In this document: piece after piece, positions 1 to 5,190 of the stretch
Numbering within the stretch: the first letter of the stretch is position 1
Layout of the letters: each line of letters starts with the position of its first letter
DNA from: Candidatus Krumholzibacteriia bacterium
GTDB taxonomy: Bacteria; Krumholzibacteriota; Krumholzibacteriia; LZORAL124-64-63
Direction: 5' to 3'
DNA length: 5,190 nt
Assembly (NCBI GenBank): GCA_028718575.1
Contig: JAQULN010000241.1
Coordinates: 1-5,190 of the forward strand
Notes under the pieces: generated by a model
What the model saw: only the letters and a program-made list of their open reading frames with translations
Databases searched by the model: none
Told to the model about the DNA's origin: nothing
Made by a program: the position numbers and the translations under genes

Positions 1-1
1 T

Positions 2-3000
2 GCGCCGCGAGACGGTCGTGGTGGAGGCCAACGGCCTTCTGGGCCTCTATACCGAGCTGCGATATCCGACTGGTTTTACCTGTTCCCGTCTCAGCGGCGT
101 CTGCCCGGCGGGTTCAGCTACTACCCACCCCGCCCGGTGGAAGCGCCCGAGATCGAACTCTTCGTAGACGACTTGCAGACGGCTCTGGAGCGCAACTGGG
201 CCGTCAAGACGAAGCTGCGCCGCCTCGAAGCGCTTGATGTCGCGGGCGGCGGCAAGCTAGCCAGCCGCGACGCGGGTCTGCTCAACCTGACTATCCCGAT
301 CAAGCTGCCGCGCACGCTGGAAAAGATCATCGGCAGCGGTGAAAAGACCCAGATTCGCATCACCGGGCGCGAGAGCATCAGTATCCGCGGCGAGACCACC
401 CGCAGCAACCAGTTCCGTCCCAATGAATTCCAGCAAAGCCAGAGCTGGTTCCCGGACCTGGACATGGAGCAGCGCCTACAGGTCAACCTGTCCGGTCAGA
501 TCGGCGAAAAGATTTTCATCGAAGTCGATCACAACAGCGAACAGATCGGGCCCGAAGCGACCAAGATCAAACTGAGTTATCAGGGCGACGAGGATGAGAT
601 CATTCGCAGCATCGAGACCGGCGACGTCGGCCTGACCCTGCCGGGCGGCCAGTTGCTCGGCTACAGCTCGAACCAGTCGGGCCTGTTCGGGATCAAGGTT
701 ACCGGGCAGGTCGGGCCGGCCGATTTCACGGTCGTGGCGTCCAAGCAGAAAGCCGAATCGGACTCCAAGAGCTTCAACAGCCGCGGCGGCCAGCTCAGCG
801 AGCACGTCATTCCGGCCTCGGGCTACCTCAACAATCGGTTCTTCCGGCTCGATCTGCCCCCGCTGGTCAACGATTTTCATGAGGATCTCGGTTACCCGTA
901 CCCCGACCGCCCGGGCCGCTTCGCCAACCAGGTCATCGACCCGAACTCGGTGCGCATCTATCGCCTGTTGGGCGGCGTGGCGCCGCAGACCGGTGACGTT
1001 CAGTACGTGGCGGCGGCCATCGATTCCACGGGCCGGTGGGATGCCGCTGAGATCGACGCCATCCCGCTGGCGAACTGGGAACACGCGTGGGTCTGGCGCC
1101 GGTTGGCCACCTCCTTCTTGCGCGACACCGACGACAGCATCGTCGCGGTCGATCTGCGGCAGCAGATGCTGATCGACGACGTCTTGGCGGTGACCTATGA
1201 CGTGATCGACCGAACGACGCGCGAACTGATCTACCGGGTGGGCGAGGATCCGGACAACGGCGCGCCGCGCCTGCTCGAGATCGACGGTCAGGCGTATTAC
1301 CGCATGAAACTGCTCAAGCCCGCTCAGCGCGACTACTTCACGTTCCAGTACGTGCTCCGCAATATCTATCCGCTCGGGGGCACCAATATCGACAGCGAGA
1401 GCTTCGAGCTGCGCATCGAATACGCGAGTTCGTCCCTGAACCCGGACTATCACACTACGGACATCACCTACTTGCGCGCGTTCGGCCTGGACTCAGAAAA
1501 TCCGCAAGGGCAGCCGGGTGCCGACGGCGTGGTCGACAAGCACCGGACGGTGATCTTCGACCTGGACAACGGCCTGCTCAAGTTCCCCCTCGATTTCCCC
1601 TTCCCGTTCGCCGCCCGCGAGGAGATCTACCAGGAGTATGCCGCTGCCGGCGAACAATGGCAGTGGGAGGAGACCAATCTGGCGCGAGACCTGGTGCCGG
1701 ATCTCTACAAATGGAGCACGCTGCCGAGCGACTACTCCCGCTACGACAAGTTCCGGCTGGTCGCCGTGCACGCCGCCGCGAGCAGCGTCATCAATCTGGG
1801 GGCCTCGAACATCGAAGAGCGCTCCGAGACGGTGACCCTCGACGGTCAGACCCTGGTGCGCGACGTCGACTATTCGATCGACTACATGTTCGGTACGGTG
1901 GAGTTGCGCGGCGATGCCGCCGGCCGCTTGACGCCGGACAGCAACATCCAAGTGAACTACCAGTACGCGCCGTTCTTCGGCGGCGGCCAGAGCAGCCTGG
2001 TGGGTTTCAATCTCGGCTACGACCTGGGCCGGGGCAGTAAGCTCAATACCACGTGGCTCTACGAATCCAATGCCATCGTCGGCCACAAGGCCCGTCTCGG
2101 CGAGGAGCCGAGCCGCACACTGGTCGGCAATCTCGCCCTCAACCATACGTTTCGCTCGCAGGCGCTCACGGGTATCGCGAACCTCCTGGCCCGCGGCCGC
2201 CGGGACCGCGAGAGCACCCTGGTAGTGAGTGGCGAGACCGCTGCGTCGATCCCAAATCCCAATACGAAGAACCGGGCGTACATCGAAGATTTCGAAGGCG
2301 CCGCCAGTAGCGATATGGTGACGTTGAGCCGCCTCGGCTGGTACCTGGCCAGCCGCCCGGTCCTCAGCGAGGTGTTGCCGGATTCGACGGGCGGCCGCCA
2401 GTTCGCCCCGCAATCGCGTATCGATGACATCCGCTGGTACATTCCGCCCAATCGCGTGCTGCGTCGCTGGCTCAATCCCAGTCTGGAAGGTCAGGAACGC
2501 GACGAAACGCAGCCCGCGCTGGAACTCTACCTGCGCCAGGGGAGCGGCTGGACCGAGGAGAGCTGGGGCGGGATCATGCGCGGCCTCAGCCGCACCGGCC
2601 TGGACCTCAGCAAGGCGCAGTTCCTCGAGTTCTGGGTCAACGACGGCCAGAGCGATCCGAACCAGCGGCGCGGTCGCCTGCACATCGACTTCGGCCTTAT
2701 CAGCGAGGATCTCGTCTGGCCGCGCAACAGTGAAGGCGAACTCGTCCTCGGCACCTGGCAGCGGGAAGACCTCAATCAGGACGGCATCTTCAACGCGACC
2801 ACCGAGGACAACGGTCTCGACGCGGTGATTCGCGGCGAAGGCGGCGAGCAAACGGTGGTCAGCCCCGGACGACCGTACAGCGCTGAGCGGACGGTCGCGG
2901 GCTACGAAGGCAACTATCCGTTCATCAACAACACGGCGGGCAACAACTACGAGGACAGCGAAGACCTCGACAGCAATACGCGGCACGATCTGCAGAACGG

Positions 3001-5190
3001 ATATTTATCGATCACCGTGGACCTGCGCCGAACCGAACCGCTCGTGGACGTGGCGGTCGACCATCCGAGCGAGGCCCTGTCCGGCACGGCCTGGCGCAAG
3101 TACCGCATCCGTCTCAGCGACGTGATCGAGGTCAATCACAGCGCCATCGCCAATCTGGCGGCCGTGCGGCACTTGCGCATCTGGTACGAGGACGGCGAAG
3201 CCGGCGCCCCGGCGGTCAAGACGCTGCAGTTGTCCGAGCTGGCCTTCCTCGGCAGTCGCTGGGAGCGGGAAGGCATCCGCAAGGCCAGCACCGAAGCGAT
3301 CCTCGCCGAGGATGATCTAGGGCCAGAAGAGACCTTTTTCATCGGCGAGATCAACAACAAGGACAATCCCGACTACGTGCCGCCGTTCCCGGTGCGCACG
3401 CAGAACAACATCCCTGAAAAAGAATCGTCGCTGGTCCTGGACTTCAACAACCTGGGCGCCGACCACATGGTCCGTATCGGCCGGCGGGTATCCGCCCGCG
3501 GCGATGATTATACGCGCTATGATCGGCTCTCCTGGTTCTGGTACAGCGACAACGCTGATGTCGCCGATCTGGACATCTTCTTCCGCGTCGGCGCCGACTC
3601 CACCAACTACTACGAGGTCGGTCTGCGGTACACCGACCTCCCTGACCGTATCGGCTGGCGCGCGGTCGAGCTGGATCTGGCTGAACTCGCCAATCTCAAG
3701 AACGAACTGCGCGGCGACGACGGTGTGATCCGCACGCAGATCGCCGATGCGGCGGACGGACAGATCTACCGCGTGCAGATCGTCGGTCAACCCGACCTGC
3801 GCCGCGTCAGCCGCTACTACCTTGGCGTGGCGAATCCGACGCGCCGCGCCGTCAGCGGTCAGATCCGCTTCAACGACATCACGCTCGTCGGCGCCAAACG
3901 CGAGATCGGTCTGGCGCACAGCGCCGGCCTGCGCCTGAACATGGCGGATGTCTTGAAGGTGGACTTCGACTGGAACCGCCGCGACGCGGAGTTCCACGGC
4001 CTCAACCAGACCGTTGGTCAAGGCGCCGTGACCGAAAACACGAGCCTCTCGACCAATTTCAAGGTGGACGATTTCATTCCGCTCGCCGGCTTCCAGATTC
4101 CGGTCAGCTTGAGCCGCCGCGAGACGACCAGCCGGCCGAAGTACGAGACCAACAGCGACATCGAGATTCTCGACGAAGCCCGGCGCGATCGCTTCTCGAG
4201 CGTCGAGCAACGGGAGAGCTTCTCGCTGCGCTTGAGTCGGACCCGCAGCAACGCCGCCATCCCGCGCTATTTGCTCGACCCCTGGAGCCTGCAGCTTTCG
4301 GGCAGTACAACGAACCGCAGCACGCCCACCGAGGTTTCCGATCAGACCACGCTGCAGGGGTCGGTGAACTACAACCTGCGGATCACCAGCCAGCCCACCT
4401 TGGGAATCCTGCCGGGTCTGGATAAGGTGCCACTGCTCGGGTCGATCGTGATCGTGCCGGCCCGTTTCGAGGGCTCGGCCTCTTTCACGAGCACCGAGCG
4501 GACCAGCATGCGCCGCGACCTCGACGGCACCGAGTACGCACCGGTCGAGTCTCGCACCAAGCCGGGGACCTTGAGCAGCGGCCTGGAATACCGGCCGTTG
4601 TCGCTTGTCACTGCGAACTACAAAAACCGCTCCGAGAGAGATCTCCTGCGCCGTAAAGAAGTCGGCGGCATCAACATCGGCGAGGAAGACCGCTTCTCCC
4701 AGGATCTCACCCTAACCTTCACTGTACCGCGGCCGACGAGCGTGCCCGCGACGGCGTTCTTCGCGCCGCTGCGGACGGCCCTGCGGGGATTGAACTCGCT
4801 GCGCCCGTCGGTGACCTTTCAGGGCGCTTTTCTGGATCACCACGGTCCGGGCGTCGCCCAGATCGGAGATCCGCCCAACGTCAGGAACATCAGCAACAGC
4901 AATGACTGGCAGCTACGGGCGCAGTTCCCGCTCGGCAGCGTCTTCAAGGATCTTGTACCGGAGAGACGCCGCAGCGAGGAACAGCAGCAGCGCATGATCC
5001 AGGAACAACAACGGCTCATGCAACAGGCGCGTAGCGATACCTCGCGCCAGTTCGACCCCTCGCGCATTCCCGGGTGGGAGACGATGACGCCGGACCAGCA
5101 GCTGCAAGCGGAACAGGAATGGCTGCTCGAGCAAGCGGAAGAGCGACTGCGCGAGGAGGGTAGCGGTGAGCCGGCGCCGGAGGGCAAGCG
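2..5190 (+). CDS. sprA: SprA/Sov-family T9SS outer-membrane translocon, partial at both ends
   Basis: The frame is open edge to edge (about 1,729 codons), without start or stop. By family knowledge, SprA/Sov is a giant 36-stranded outer-membrane beta barrel through which T9SS cargo with C-terminal sorting signals leaves the periplasm. Visible signatures, numbering residues from base 2: 'LTIPIKLPRTLEKIIG' (96-111); 'YQGDEDEIIRSIETGDV' (193-209); 'LFGIK' (228-232) then 'VVASKQKAES' (244-253); 'YLRAFGLD' (490-497); 'SETVT' (608-612) and 'DVDYSIDYMFG' (621-631); 'GEEP' (700-703); 'SGETA' (743-747) and 'DFEG' (763-766); 'LISEDL' (899-904); 'DNGLDAV' (936-942); 'SELAFLGSRW' (1078-1087); 'FFRVGADSTNYYEVGL' (1193-1208); 'YYLGVANP' (1272-1279); 'GQIRFNDITLVG' (1286-1297); 'LRLNMADVLKVDFDW' (1310-1324). 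Order and spacing follow the family. Residues about 1390-1650 look like beta strands. The signal peptide and C-terminus lie outside the window. The first ~25 codons read poorly in this frame (possible frameshift). No cysteine codon was seen. The family call is firm; the cargo is unknown. Confidence 0.92.
3..77 (+). other. N-terminal stretch that reads better in frame 3; possible single-base frameshift in sprA
   Basis: Frame 3 here gives 'RRETVVVEANGLLGLYTEL' followed by RYPTGF, with mostly G/C third positions like the rest of the gene. Frame 2 over the same bases gives a Gly/Arg/Pro-rich string with a poor third-position pattern. Frame 3 meets TAG at 165-167, while frame 2 becomes convincing from about base 71 on (WFYLFPSQRR, then GGFSYYPPRP). 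Adding one T to the TTTT run at 74-77 would join the two smoothly (PTGFYLFPSQRR). This could be a sequencing or assembly indel, a genuine mutation, or the tail of an overlapping upstream gene. The stretch is short, so the call is tentative. Confidence 0.45.
4961..5190 (+). other. Gln/Glu/Arg-rich probable helical or coiled-coil segment within the SprA-like protein
   Basis: Residues about 1654-1729 of the fragment change abruptly from beta-strand-like sequence (ending LGSVFKDLVPE) to a charged, low-complexity run: RRRSEEQQQRMIQEQQRLMQQ, then a Pro-containing linker (FDPSRIPGWETMTPDQQ), then AEQEWLLEQAEERLREE and a Gly/Pro/Glu/Lys tail. Hydrophobic residues (M, I, L, W) recur at spacings that could form two amphipathic helices separated by the linker. 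SprA proteins have charged loops between barrel strands, so a periplasmic or extracellular loop insertion is the simplest reading. Its function and end cannot be seen. Confidence 0.55.

Noticed and set aside
72..80. Programmed -1 ribosomal frameshift site
   Set aside because: In frame 3 the codons are GGT TTT ACC, which do not form a canonical X XXY YYZ slippery heptamer. I saw no clear downstream stem or pseudoknot. An indel or overlapping gene is simpler.
464..466. First in-frame ATG as the start of the gene
   Set aside because: It falls inside the conserved N-terminal block, after 'LTIPIKLPRTLEKIIG'. No signal peptide follows it, and the frame is open well upstream.
1657..2040. Short + strand open frames in other registers (for example 339-575, 879-1172, 1657-2040, 2424-2828)
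   Set aside because: Their translations are Arg/Pro/Ser-rich with poor third-position patterns, and the same bases encode conserved SprA motifs in frame 2.
1493..2986. 497-codon antisense open frame (and those at 476-1453 and 3317-4210) as real genes
   Set aside because: They lie opposite conserved SprA segments, have Arg/Ala/Val-rich translations with no recognisable domain, and are explained by rare CTA/TCA/TTA codons in the sense frame.
2..5190. A new type of system (phage, defence or mobile element)
   Set aside because: The ordered motif series fits one known family, SprA/Sov. I saw no terminal repeats, integrase, transposase, CRISPR repeats or short direct-repeat arrays.

Overview
This window lies inside one very large protein-coding gene on the + strand. 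Reading frame 2 (codons starting at base 2) stays open from the left edge to the right edge, about 1,729 codons, with neither start nor stop codon present. By hand translation it matches, in order, many signature segments of the SprA/Sov family: the giant outer-membrane translocon of the type IX secretion system (T9SS), first known from gliding Bacteroidota (SprA) and Porphyromonas gingivalis (Sov). Family members are usually about 2,300-2,500 residues. The window therefore holds most of the gene but lacks the signal peptide and extreme N-terminus, and probably several hundred C-terminal residues.

Layout. Bases 2-280 encode a weakly conserved N-terminal part with a possible one-base frameshift near 74-77. 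Bases 284-770 carry the first conserved SprA_N-like block. Bases 1469-1960 carry the FGLD/DG segment and the 'SETVT..G..L...VDYSIDYMFG' block. Bases 2000-2300 carry the GEEP and DFEG block. Bases 2670-3270 carry the 'LISEDL', 'DNGLD' and 'SELAFLGSRW' segments. Bases 3350-4170 carry the strongest family run. Bases 4180-4960 encode alternating polar/hydrophobic stretches typical of outer-membrane beta strands. Bases 4961-5190 encode a Gln/Glu/Arg-rich, probably helical segment that runs off the edge.

Organism. The DNA is GC-rich (around 60% by eye), with codons strongly favouring G or C in third position. Classical T9SS carriers such as Flavobacterium are AT-rich, and the motifs here are recognisable but clearly diverged. 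This suggests a high-GC member of, or neighbour to, the Fibrobacterota-Chlorobiota-Bacteroidota group (for example Gemmatimonadota, Eisenbacteria, Zixibacteria or Latescibacteria-like lineages). The phylum is inference and cannot be fixed from this window.

No RNA gene, mobile element, CRISPR array, promoter, terminator or intergenic stretch is visible, and there is no second gene to define an operon. The long antisense open frames are shadows explained by codon bias.
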